A DNA stretch of 64,000 nt. Origin: an uncultured Rhizobiaceae bacterium. GTDB taxonomy: Bacteria; Pseudomonadota; Alphaproteobacteria; Rhizobiales; Rhizobiaceae. The position numbers were made by a program, and so were the translations under genes. Of this stretch, positions 16,429-24,701 are shown piece after piece. Position 1 is the stretch's first letter. Each line of letters opens with the position of its first letter. The stretch is from the NCBI GenBank assembly GCA_951813045.1, contig CATOTF010000002.1, forward strand, positions 1,922,001 to 1,986,000, read 5' to 3'. The notes beneath the pieces are model-generated. The model made no database searches. It was not told the origin of the DNA and worked only from the letters and a program-made list of their open reading frames with translations.

Positions 16429-18183
16429 ATGGCCGATATCACAACCGAAGTTTTGACCATTGGCACCGGCCCGGCTGGATCGAGCTGCGCCGCTTTGTTG
16501 TCGACTTATGGCGTCGAAAATATGATCATCAACCGCTATCGCTGGCTCGCCAACACACCCCGCGCGCATATTACGAACCAGCGCACGATGGAAGTGCTAA
16601 GAGATCTTGGCCAGGAGGTTGAGGGTGAAGCCTATATGCATGCAACCGAGCAGGATCTTATGGGAGAAAACATATTCTGCGAGAGTCTCGCCGGTGAAGA
16701 AATCGGCCGCATGAAAAGTTGGGGCAAACATCCGCTCAAGCGCGCCGAGCATTATCTTGCTTCACCGTGTCGTATGAACGATCTTCCACAAACATTCATG
16801 GAACCGTTGCTGTTTAAAACGGCCTGCTCACGCGGTACTCAGGCGCGCATGTCGACAGAATATTTGAGCCATGAACAAGACAATGAAGGTGTTACCACAA
16901 CTTGCCTTGACCGAATGACCGGCAAGAATATCACCATACGCTCCAAATATCTGATCGGTGCCGATGGCGGAAATTCACTGGTTGCAGAACATGCCGGCCT
17001 GCCATTCGAGGGCAAGATGGGCGTCGGCGGTTCAATGAACATATTGTTCCGCGCTGACCTTTCAAAATATGTCGCACATCGTCCTTCGGTTCTTTATTGG
17101 ATCATGCAGCCGGGTGCTGATGTGGGCGGAATTGGCATGGGGCTTGTGCGGATGATCCGTCCCTGGAACGAGTGGTTGATCGTATGGGGCTATGATATCA
17201 ACGATGAGCCTCCTATTGTGGACGATGAACTGGCGACCAACGTCGCTCGCCAACTGGTCGGCGATCCGGAACTTGAAATAGAATTGCTGAGCGCCAATAC
17301 CTGGACGGTGAATGACATGTACGCCACCCACATGCAGAAAGACCGTGTTTTCTGTATGGGCGACGCTACCCACAGGCACCCTCCATCAAACGGCCTGGGT
17401 TCCAATACATCAATTCAAGATGCGTTCAATCTGGCTTGGAAACTGACTGCAGTGCTGAAAGGGCAAGCAGGCAAAGCGCTGCTAGATTCCTATTCACAGG
17501 AACGCGCTCCAATCGCTAAGCAGGTTGTCACACGCGCCAATCAATCAATCGGCGAATTTGGCCCCATATTTGAGGCCCTCGGCATGGGTGGCGGTACGGA
17601 CCCAGTGAAAATCAAAGCCAATATGGACAAGCGTGCTGATGCCAATGCTGCTGCCGAGCAACAACGTGAAGCGTTGCGCAATGCGATTGCTTTCAAAGAT
17701 TATGAATTTGATGCCCATGGTGTCGAAATGAACCAGCGTTATAAGTCTAAGGCTGTCGTCTTGGATGGCACTGATGAACCAGCCTTCGAACGCGATGCAG
17801 AGCTGCACTACCATCCAACAACCTGGCCCGGCGCACGGTTGCCACATGTCTGGCTGTTTGGAAAGGACGGCAAGGAAGTTTCGACACTCGATTTGTGCGG
17901 AAATGGCGCGTTCACGCTGTTCACAGGCATTGGCGGTGAAAAATGGGTTGAGGCTTCGGCGAAAGTTTCTGAGGAGCTTGGACTCGAAATCGGCACAGTT
18001 TTAGTAGGACCGCGTCGTGACTATGAGGACCATTGCGGTGTTTGGGCACGGACGTCCGAGGTGAAGGATGCGGGTGTCATTCTAGTGCGCCCCGATCAGC
18101 ATGTTTGCTGGCGGTCCAATGATATTACCAAAGATCCCGCAGGTGATTTGACACAGGTACTGAGGATGATTCTGGCGCTGTGA
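16429..18183 (+). CDS. FAD-dependent aromatic monooxygenase (PheA/TfdB family)
   Basis: A 584-residue flavoprotein hydroxylase. The ATG at 16429, after a GGGAGG box, gives an N-terminus that runs straight into the Rossmann motif GTGPAGSS (residues 12-19). The second FAD motif is IGADGGNSLV and the third is GDATHRHPPSNGLGSNTS, followed by QDAFNLAWKL. A thioredoxin-like C-terminal domain ends the protein, as in phenol and 2,4-dichlorophenol hydroxylases. It would use NAD(P)H and oxygen to hydroxylate an aromatic ring, probably that of the compound imported by the transporter encoded just upstream. Confidence 0.88.
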   Translation: MADITTEVLTIGTGPAGSSCAALLSTYGVENMIINRYRWLANTPRAHITNQRTMEVLRDLGQEVEGEAYMHATEQDLMGENIFCESLAGEEIGRMKSWGKHPLKRAEHYLASPCRMNDLPQTFMEPLLFKTACSRGTQARMSTEYLSHEQDNEGVTTTCLDRMTGKNITIRSKYLIGADGGNSLVAEHAGLPFEGKMGVGGSMNILFRADLSKYVAHRPSVLYWIMQPGADVGGIGMGLVRMIRPWNEWLIVWGYDINDEPPIVDDELATNVARQLVGDPELEIELLSANTWTVNDMYATHMQKDRVFCMGDATHRHPPSNGLGSNTSIQDAFNLAWKLTAVLKGQAGKALLDSYSQERAPIAKQVVTRANQSIGEFGPIFEALGMGGGTDPVKIKANMDKRADANAAAEQQREALRNAIAFKDYEFDAHGVEMNQRYKSKAVVLDGTDEPAFERDAELHYHPTTWPGARLPHVWLFGKDGKEVSTLDLCGNGAFTLFTGIGGEKWVEASAKVSEELGLEIGTVLVGPRRDYEDHCGVWARTSEVKDAGVILVRPDQHVCWRSNDITKDPAGDLTQVLRMILAL

Positions 18184-18265
18184 ACGATCGATGCGTTTTC
18201 GTCGGTTACTGCTGAAAACTCTCAAATTACCTGTGCCCACGATAGTTTTTCTCTGACTTTGGAAC

Positions 18266-18903
18266 TTATATGTTCACTTCCTTACGCCGCATAGCTCGCT
18301 CCACAGACGGATGTTCCAGAATTCTAGTTGCGTGATCGACAACGTGCGGAAACCCGTCTTTTTGAAATCCGCCAACACCAATCCGCAACCAGGTTCAAAA
18401 TAGATAAGCTTCGATGATAGACCACCCATTGCTATGTCACCAAGGTTGGATTGAGAGACGTTGATCAATCATCGACACCTCGGGTTGAATATCCTGTGTT
18501 GCCTTCTCTCGCACAATATCGAGTGCCAAATCTGTGTCTGTGATGAATTTCATCGATATGGCTACGCGCGTGACTTGCGGGTGCACAGTACCAGAAAAGA
18601 ATGCCAGGTCAGATATTTGTTGAGAAATTTCAAATGAATCCGACGTGGGGGCAGAAGCTTTTCATCCAGTTGGATGCGGTTCATCCAACTCAATATGGCT
18701 ACATTTTCGGTCAGTGGTAAGTCGTCAACCACCTAAACAGGCACCTTGCCTTTTGGATTAATCTTCAGATACTCAGGCGAATATTGTTGATTCACGGTGG
18801 CACATACCAACTCAGTTTCAAACGGCACTACAATTTCTTCAAGTGCAATTGTAGGAACCCGGGCGCAACTTCCAGGTGCCACAAATAGCTTTAATATATG
18901 CAT
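18266..18903 (-). pseudogene. Decayed glutathione S-transferase gene
   Basis: Reading the minus strand from ATG at 18903 gives a clear GST N-terminal domain (LFVAPGSCARVPTIALEE, then QQYSPEYLKINPKGKVPV). An in-frame TAG follows at about 18740. The same frame then continues with VVDDLPLTENVAILSWMNRI. Further frame changes near 18600 and 18460-18360 lead through FSGTVHPQVTRVA and LFILNLVAD to a good GST C-terminus (GFPHVVDHATRILEHPSVERAMRRK) ending at 18266. At least one stop and two or more frameshifts make it non-functional. Another GST gene survives at 24.7-25.4 kb. Confidence 0.8.
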
Positions 18904-19253
18904 AGGTGCCTACCGACTTTACCAAGGTACAAGAACATTTTGCGCAGACCGAAAAATGTGAGGCAAGGTTGAATGAATCGATATTTTGGGAGCAATCACT
19001 AGAGCGACAACACTTGTTGCACCCAGAAGATTAGGTCAATTTGCGACAACAAATGAACGGCAAAGTTTGGCTCGATCTAATTCTCGGTGGAATATCGCGA
19101 ACGACGACTAATGGCACATTGTTTCGCAGTACGGCTTGTCGCAGATAGTGCACCCCCACAATTTGAAAATGTCGAAAGGTCCGCAATTCTGACCTGGAGC
19201 CTGCAATTTTGAGGGAGTTCTATTGAAATTGGGCCGAAGGTCTCCTCAGAGCC
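18904..19253. other. Intergenic region with no assignable gene
   Basis: On the plus strand one frame is open from about 18920 to a stop near 19033, and again to a stop near 19147. The minus strand also has an open stretch of about 40 codons in the same area. Neither has a convincing start or a recognisable family signature. It may be a second decayed gene next to the GST remnant. The region is flanked by a MITE-like repeat and an IS630 element, so it appears to be a site of gene decay. Confidence 0.3.
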
Positions 19254-19419
19254 TATTCTGTTGAAAAACTCGACCCCTAATGCACAACATCCAATTCAAT
19301 AGAAACGTTTTCCAAACAACCTGCTCAATTGAAATCGGATTGCGCGTCACAGCGCTCTCAGAAACAGCATTCTAAAATATTGCGGTGAATTTTCAGCTTC
19401 GGAGTTTTTCAACAGAATA
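19254..19419. repeat. MITE-like element with 18-bp terminal inverted repeats
   Basis: TATTCTGTTGAAAAACTC at 19254-19271 is mirrored perfectly at 19402-19419. The 166-bp unit has no open frame. The outermost TA at each end may be a duplicated 2-bp target, as in IS630/Tc1-mariner and some IS5-type elements. It looks like a non-autonomous miniature element. Its inverted repeats differ from those of the IS630 element 21 bp away, so that transposase is not its obvious partner. Confidence 0.65.
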
Positions 19420-19440
19420 ATCCCGTGCTGGAGGTTCATA

Positions 19441-20601
19441 CCAACGGCATTAATTTTCGACCGTTCTGACATGGGCCCAATCTCTCATTCCGATTGACGT
19501 TATGATTTTCGGTGTGTCGATGAGCGCGTTCCATGCGTCGCAGGCGGCATCAAGGATGGCGGTGTAGTCTTTGAAAACGCGGTTTGAGAGATAGTTTGAC
19601 CTCAGATATTGCCAGATGTTCTCGACCGGGTTCAGTTCAGGTGACTTCGAAGGTAGCAGAATGATGGTGATATTCTTTGGTACGACCAGTTTGCCGGTGC
19701 TGTGCCAACTTGCGCGATCCATCAGGATCACGGCATGGGCCTTGCGGGTCACGTATTTGCTGATCTCATCGAGATGCAATTGCATTGCTTGTGTGTTGGC
19801 TTTGGGCAGTACCAAGGCCGCGCCCGTGCCACGCTTTGGGCAGATCGCACCGAACAGATAGGCATTGTCGTAGCGCTGGTCGGCGGGCAGCCGGGGACGG
19901 GTTCCTTTCCTCGCCCAGAGGCGAACCTGACCGTTCTTTTGCCCGATGCGCGCTTCGTCCTGGAACCAGATCTCCACCGGCGTTCTCTGCGGCAGATCAG
20001 CTATGTGGGCTGCGAGCGTGTCGGGGAAGTTTTTTTGAACGCTTCGATCACACGTCCATCCTGCTCAGGGTGTTGTGGACGACCGGAGATGTTGGAGAAG
20101 CCCAGTTGTGCCAGATAATCCGACATCACCCGCTCGGAGCATTTGATACCGAACTGTTCCTCAATAACGCGTACCAGATCAATGCGTCGCCAACGAACCA
20201 CGCCATCCACTTCCCGGTCCGGCCCGGTTTCGACAATCAGCGACAGTTCCTGCATCTGCTTATCACTCAGCAGGCGCGGTCGCCCTGCACCCTTGGCATT
20301 GGTCAGACCGTCCGGACCCAGTTCATTGAAACGATGGACCCAGTCACGCAACGTTTGACGATCCATCCCGCCAATCCGAGCCGCCTCCGTGCGGTTCATG
20401 CCGTCATAGACTGCGGCAAGCGCAAGCAGCCGGCGTATCTGTCGGTTGTCACTGCATTCCTTGGTCGTCCGGCGCAGGCTGGCGGCATCAAAGTCCGTCC
20501 GAAGTGGCACTGATGATCCCATAGCAAATCTCCTTTGCCACAAGGAATCAGATCAAACTCGATTTGGGAATCCCTACAGAGTCAGAAAATAATGCCGTTG
20601 G
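19441..20601 (-). mobile_element. IS630-family insertion sequence, complete with TA target duplication
   Basis: Terminal inverted repeats begin CCAACGGCATTA on the left (19441) and are mirrored at the right end (20601), with further partial matching inward. The element is flanked on both sides by TA (19439-19440 and 20602-20603), the target duplication of this family. Its 1161 bp hold one transposase split over two frames. It sits upstream of a LuxR regulator gene and may affect that gene's promoter. Confidence 0.88.
19450..20543 (-). CDS. IS630-family transposase, two frames joined by programmed frameshifting
   Basis: The first frame (20543 to 20001) encodes the helix-turn-helix half, with MNRTEAARIGGMDRQTLRDWVHRF. 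The second (ending 19450) encodes the DDE half, with WFQDEARIGQKNG, VILMDRASWH and ELNPVENIWQYL. A run of seven A residues followed by C on the coding strand (20030-20036) lies before the end of the first frame. Shifting there restores a continuous protein through FKKNFPDTLAAHIADLPQRTPVE. Programmed frameshifting at such A-runs is known in IS630 elements, so the gene is probably functional rather than broken. Confidence 0.85.
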
Positions 20602-20772
20602 TATCATCAGGCGAACCAGAATTGGCACTTGAACCATAAAGCATTCAAAAAACACCGTTATCAAATATTGATTTCAAGCCACCGTTTCGTAGTGGGAGTC
20701 TGAAGAATCGAGGTCGGAAACGTTTTGGGCTTAGGATTGCCTTTCCTCGCGGAAACTGTTGTTGAATGTAGC

Positions 20773-21567
20773 ATGGAACAGTTTCCGGCTCCGTCGATCA
20801 AGAGGTTGACCGGTTTAGATCGGTTGATCGCGATCGCGCCAAAAGAGGAGTTCGGGGGAGCGGCGCTTCAGTTTCTTTCGAGTATATCCCGTATCGAAAA
20901 CTTTGGTGCCTATCACATCGCAGATCTGGCCCGTCCATATCCGGCCCTGTCGTTTTGGTCAGGGCGTATCAGCGACTACTGGTTTCGACGCGATGCTGAA
21001 CTCATTCTTGGCTCCAAAGACATCCAATCTCAGATCATCACGCAAATTCAAAAGGCTCCGTGCGATGGTGTGTATATCGATCGTTGGCATCCCAAAGTAG
21101 GCAGCAGACGCGATGCCATTTACAAAAGAAACGGTGTGCTCGAACGTGTGGCGGTTTCGTCCAGAGACGGACACTCGGGTCTTCGGTCCTTCTACCTACG
21201 CAGCGCTACTGACGGATGGTTCAACGAAGACGAATATGCAGCGCTGTGCAAAATTCTTCCCATCGTTCACGGCTTGATTGGGCTCAGACATCAGATCGTC
21301 GGAACCGCACGGCATGGACTCGGCGATGGGGCCAATGCTACGCGGCTGAGGGAAAATAACGTGCGAGGATTTGTTAGCCTGACACCGCGCGAAGCAGAGG
21401 TTTGTGACCTTCTTCTCGACGGGAAATCGATCGTAGCATCGGCTTTGCAGTTAGATGTAACGGAGGCCACCATCCGAACGTTGCGGCAGCGAGCCTTTCG
21501 CAAGCTACAAGTTGGGTCGGCTCGCGAACTCATGGCCCTGTTCATACAAACGCCGCACGCCACCTAG
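20773..21567 (+). CDS. LuxR-family transcriptional regulator
   Basis: A 264-residue protein whose C-terminal 65 residues form a LuxR-type helix-turn-helix: LTPREAEVCDLLLDGKSIVASALQLDVTEATIRTLRQRAF. The N-terminal 190 residues are not a recognisable receiver or standard autoinducer domain. The ATG at 20773 is preferred to an upstream TTG. The gene lies 95 bp ahead of a LigM-like demethylase gene in the same direction and probably controls it. The IS630 insertion ends about 170 bp upstream of its start. Confidence 0.85.
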   Translation: MEQFPAPSIKRLTGLDRLIAIAPKEEFGGAALQFLSSISRIENFGAYHIADLARPYPALSFWSGRISDYWFRRDAELILGSKDIQSQIITQIQKAPCDGVYIDRWHPKVGSRRDAIYKRNGVLERVAVSSRDGHSGLRSFYLRSATDGWFNEDEYAALCKILPIVHGLIGLRHQIVGTARHGLGDGANATRLRENNVRGFVSLTPREAEVCDLLLDGKSIVASALQLDVTEATIRTLRQRAFRKLQVGSARELMALFIQTPHAT

Positions 21568-21662
21568 CAATTCTGGCCAGCAGCTGACTTGTCATACTTC
21601 TAGATGACAGAATCTACTTCTCGATCGGTGTAGGTTGGTTCGTAGTTCAGGGAGGACATATC

Positions 21663-23006
21663 ATGGCAACGCAATCATTGCAGGACAAAATCGACGCCCA
21701 CGGAAATCTGTGGTCGATGCTTTATGATGGACCCGTCCATCGGTTCGAATTTCCGGTGAAGCCCGAGTTTTCGAACTGGGTGGACGAACAAATCGCGTGG
21801 CGCACATCTGTGATCTTCCAGAACATGTCACACCACATGACGGATGTTTACCTGCGCGGACCAGATGTAATTAGACTGCTTTCAGATCTGGGGATAAACT
21901 CCTTCGTCGGATTCGGTCCCATGCAAGCCAAGCAATATGTAGTCTGCAATCATGACGGCCAGTTCATCGGCGACGCTGTGCTGTTCTGTGAAGAAGAAAA
22001 CGCGGTTAGCATTGTGGGCAAGCCGATGGCGGCGAACTGGGTGCGTTACCACGCTGAGACGGGGGATTATGATGTCGAGATCGAGCTGATCGACCGCCCC
22101 GCTCCAAACCTGACTGACCGTAAGCGATTTCGTTATCAGGTCCAAGGCCCGAAGGCGGACGAACTTTTCGCAGAACTGAATGGCGGTCCTTTACCAGATA
22201 TTCCTTTCTTCAAGATGGGCCGGTTCAATGTCGGACCGCATGAGGTTGTGGCCCTAAACCACCGGATGTCCGGCTTCCCGGGATACGAGTTCTGGGGGCC
22301 AAGCGAGGCAGGAGAAGAGGTCCGCGACCTTATCCTCGAAGCTGGCGAAAAATATGACCTGACTCAGATTGGTGGGCGCACCTACCCCGTGACGGCAGTG
22401 GTGTCCGGTTGGGTTGGTGCAATTCTTCCGGCCATTTACACAGGGGTCAAGATGCGCGGGTATAGAGAATGGTTGCCCGCCGATAGTCCGGAAGGTCGCC
22501 AAGCCGTTGGAGGTTCCCTTGCTACCGGCAATGTCGAGGACTTCTACCGCACACCTTACGATCTGGGATACGGTTTCATGGTCAAATTCGACCATGACTT
22601 CATTGGGCGCGCAGCACTTGAGGCCATGACGTCTGAGAAAAACCTGACAAAAGTGCGCCTTGTCTGGGACCAGCAAGATGTGGTCGACATTTTTGCCAGC
22701 GCGTTCTCGGAGGGAGACCGATACAAGAAGATCGAACTACCTGTTGGAAACTACACCGTGGCTCCGAGCGATCGGGTTCTGCTTGGTGATGAAGATGTAG
22801 GCGTCTCGTTCTATCCCGCCTATTCTGAGGTCGACCGCGCCTGCATCTCGCTGGCATCGATCCGGTCCGATCTGGCTGTCGACGGGCAGGAGCTGACAAT
22901 GATTTGGGGTGAACCCGATGGTGGGTCCAGAAAACCGACCGTCGAGCACCATGTGCAAAAGGCAGTTCGCGTGGTTGTAGATTCAAAACCGATCAAGCGC
23001 CATTGA
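21663..23006 (+). CDS. Aminomethyltransferase-family O-demethylase (LigM-like)
   Basis: A 447-residue protein of the GcvT/aminomethyltransferase fold. It opens with NLWSMLYDGPVHRFEFPVKPEFSNWVDEQ and shows the folate-domain segment HHMTDVYLRGPDVIRLLSDLGINSF. Its length and opening match tetrahydrofolate-dependent O-demethylases such as LigM (vanillate/3-O-methylgallate), which pass a methyl group from a methoxylated aromatic to tetrahydrofolate. A ribosome-binding site GGGAGGA precedes the ATG. No folate-recycling genes lie nearby. A role on another methylated substrate is equally possible, so only the family is firm. Confidence 0.78.
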   Translation: MATQSLQDKIDAHGNLWSMLYDGPVHRFEFPVKPEFSNWVDEQIAWRTSVIFQNMSHHMTDVYLRGPDVIRLLSDLGINSFVGFGPMQAKQYVVCNHDGQFIGDAVLFCEEENAVSIVGKPMAANWVRYHAETGDYDVEIELIDRPAPNLTDRKRFRYQVQGPKADELFAELNGGPLPDIPFFKMGRFNVGPHEVVALNHRMSGFPGYEFWGPSEAGEEVRDLILEAGEKYDLTQIGGRTYPVTAVVSGWVGAILPAIYTGVKMRGYREWLPADSPEGRQAVGGSLATGNVEDFYRTPYDLGYGFMVKFDHDFIGRAALEAMTSEKNLTKVRLVWDQQDVVDIFASAFSEGDRYKKIELPVGNYTVAPSDRVLLGDEDVGVSFYPAYSEVDRACISLASIRSDLAVDGQELTMIWGEPDGGSRKPTVEHHVQKAVRVVVDSKPIKRH

Positions 23007-23389
23007 TCTGTCAGTTTCCGTTCAGGCAGGGCCACTCCGATTTTTTCAAACCGAAAGATCGCCATTCATTTGGGTATATTTTCCGCTGTAGCGGATAACG
23101 CGTAAGCCCAAGCACGGCTCACTTGGGTTCTTGCCGAGGTCGCTAATCACAAGATCAGCAGGATCGGCGAGCTCATGCCGTGATGTTAAGCCGCACAAGC
23201 AGCGTATCCGATCTTCCTGTCTTTTGTGCTTCAAGAGTTTGGTTGTGGATTCAGCTGTCTGGGATTGTTGGCGCCCGACCAAGTCCGGTTTATCACCGAT
23301 GTATCACTCGTCTGGGACTGACAGCGAACTAATTACGGAATTCATTGAGAAACGGTTGAAATAGCCGAATACCTTGAAGCGGCTCTAGG
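23007..23389. other. Intergenic region, nothing recognised
   Basis: These 383 bp between the demethylase gene and the rebuilt end of the GST gene hold only short open frames without ribosome-binding sites or family signatures. No clear terminator was found behind the demethylase gene. Confidence 0.6.
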
Positions 23390-23489
23390 CTACGGCGCTA
23401 TAAGATCAAGGTATTCAAGGCGTTTGACAGCGACTTTGTCTCTGATCTTGCTGCCAAATGATCCCATACTCGAAATATCATCCTTTGTC
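23390..23489 (-). pseudogene. Severed 3' end of the GST gene (separated by IS3 copy 1)
   Basis: If the IS3 element and one copy of the GTC target duplication are removed, the GST gene at 24.7-25.4 kb continues in frame on the minus strand. It runs through TKDDISSMGSFGSKIRDKV and on to DLIAP, with a TAG at 23390-23392. There is no stop within the 31 extra codons, which supports this as the original C-terminus. It is no longer translated as part of the enzyme. Confidence 0.8.
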
Positions 23490-23552
23490 TGGACTTGTCA
23501 CGGTTTAGTTCCGTGTCCTTGAATTGGATTAATCCCATCAAGGAGAACTATT

Positions 23553-23828
23553 ATGGCACGAGGCCACACAGACGAATTCAAGCGTGAAGCGGTGCGTATT
23601 GCGCTGACCAGCGGACTTACCCGGAAACAAGTGGCATCAGATTTGGGGGTCGGCTTTTCGACGTTATCGAAATGGATACAACAATCCCGGCCTGATGACC
23701 TTCCACCATCGGTTGATATTGATCTGGCCAAAGAGAATGAGCGGCTTCGCAGAGAGGTTCGTCTCCTCACGGAGGAGAGGGAGATATTAAAGAAGGCAAC
23801 AGTGTTCTTCGCGGGTCAAAGCAAGTGA
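23553..23828 (+). CDS. IS3-family transposase OrfA
   Basis: A 91-residue helix-turn-helix protein (FKREAVRIALTSGLTRKQVASDLGVGFSTLSKWIQQ) followed by a leucine-zipper-like coiled coil (KENERLRREVRLLTEEREILKKA). This is the standard OrfA of IS3 elements, which binds the terminal repeats. A strong AAGGAGAAC ribosome-binding site precedes the ATG. Its stop overlaps the OrfB start by 4 bp. It is identical to the protein at 56600-56875. Confidence 0.93.
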   Translation: MARGHTDEFKREAVRIALTSGLTRKQVASDLGVGFSTLSKWIQQSRPDDLPPSVDIDLAKENERLRREVRLLTEEREILKKATVFFAGQSK

Positions 23829-24682
23829 GATTTGCGTTTGTCGAAGAACACAGGAAACACGTTCCGGTGGATCGGCTTTGCCATATTCTGAATGTTACAT
23901 CGCGTGGTTATCGTGCCTGGCACAACCGCCCTGTTAGTCAACGGCAGCGCGATGACATGGTGGTTCTGGCGCACATCCGTGAACAGCATCACTTGAGCCT
24001 TGGCAGTTATGGTCGCCCGAGAATGACGCAGGAGTTGAAGGAAGCCGGCCTTGCTATTGGTCACCGCCGTGTTGGCCGCCTGATGCGCGACAACGGCATT
24101 CGAGTGGTCAGAACACGCAAATACAAAGCTACGACCGATAGCAATCACCGCTTCAACATTGCGCCTAACTTGCTGGGGCGGAACTTCCAAGCGGATAAAC
24201 CCAACCAGAAATGGGCAGGTGACATCAGCTACATCTGGACCCGTGAGGGCTGGCTGTATCTGGCAGTGATGATCGATCTACATTCACGCCGTGTGGTGGG
24301 TTGGGCTGTCAGCAACCGGTTGAAGAAAGACTTGGCATTGCAGGCTCTCAACCGGGCTTTGGCCCTTCGAAACCCACCGCCGGGCTGCATTCATCATACG
24401 GACCGTGGCAGTCAATACTGCTCTCATGATTATCAAAAACGAATGCGTGAACTGAAGTTTAAAGTGTCCATGAGCCGAAAAGGCAATTGCTGGGACAACG
24501 CCGTGGTCGAGACGTTCTTCAAAACACTCAAAGCCGAACTCATCTGGCGCGGCACATGGCAAACACGACAGCAAGCAACCGACGCCCTGTTCCAATACAT
24601 CAACGGCTTTTACAACAGCCGCAGAAGACACTCAGCAATAGGAGGAATGTCGCCCATCAAATTTGAACGAAAAACGAGTTAA
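23825..24682 (+). CDS. IS3-family transposase OrfB (integrase core)
   Basis: A 285-residue DDE integrase-like protein starting at a GTG that overlaps the orfA stop (GTGA). The N-terminal HTH_21-like segment (GSYGRPRMTQELKEAGL) is followed by the catalytic acids in WAGDISYIWT, HHTDRGSQYCS and NAVVETFFKTLKAEL. In IS3 elements OrfB usually acts as a frameshifted OrfAB fusion; here the overlap suggests coupling, or a shift within the 4-bp junction. It is identical to the second copy at 56872-57729. Confidence 0.93.
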   Translation: MRFAFVEEHRKHVPVDRLCHILNVTSRGYRAWHNRPVSQRQRDDMVVLAHIREQHHLSLGSYGRPRMTQELKEAGLAIGHRRVGRLMRDNGIRVVRTRKYKATTDSNHRFNIAPNLLGRNFQADKPNQKWAGDISYIWTREGWLYLAVMIDLHSRRVVGWAVSNRLKKDLALQALNRALALRNPPPGCIHHTDRGSQYCSHDYQKRMRELKFKVSMSRKGNCWDNAVVETFFKTLKAELIWRGTWQTRQQATDALFQYINGFYNSRRRHSAIGGMSPIKFERKTS

Positions 24683-24701
24683 ACGAGAACAGGATGCGGA
24701 A

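Noticed and set aside
19450-20543. Two separate genes for the IS630 halves
   Set aside because: The start of the second frame lies inside the catalytic domain, and a seven-A run joins the two. Frameshift fusion is the better reading.
22254-22676. A 140-codon antisense frame within the LigM-like gene
   Set aside because: It is fully covered by a well-supported gene on the other strand and has no start signal or family features.
23131-23364. A 77-codon plus-strand frame in the region behind the demethylase
   Set aside because: There is no ribosome-binding site or recognisable motif, and the composition does not look coding.
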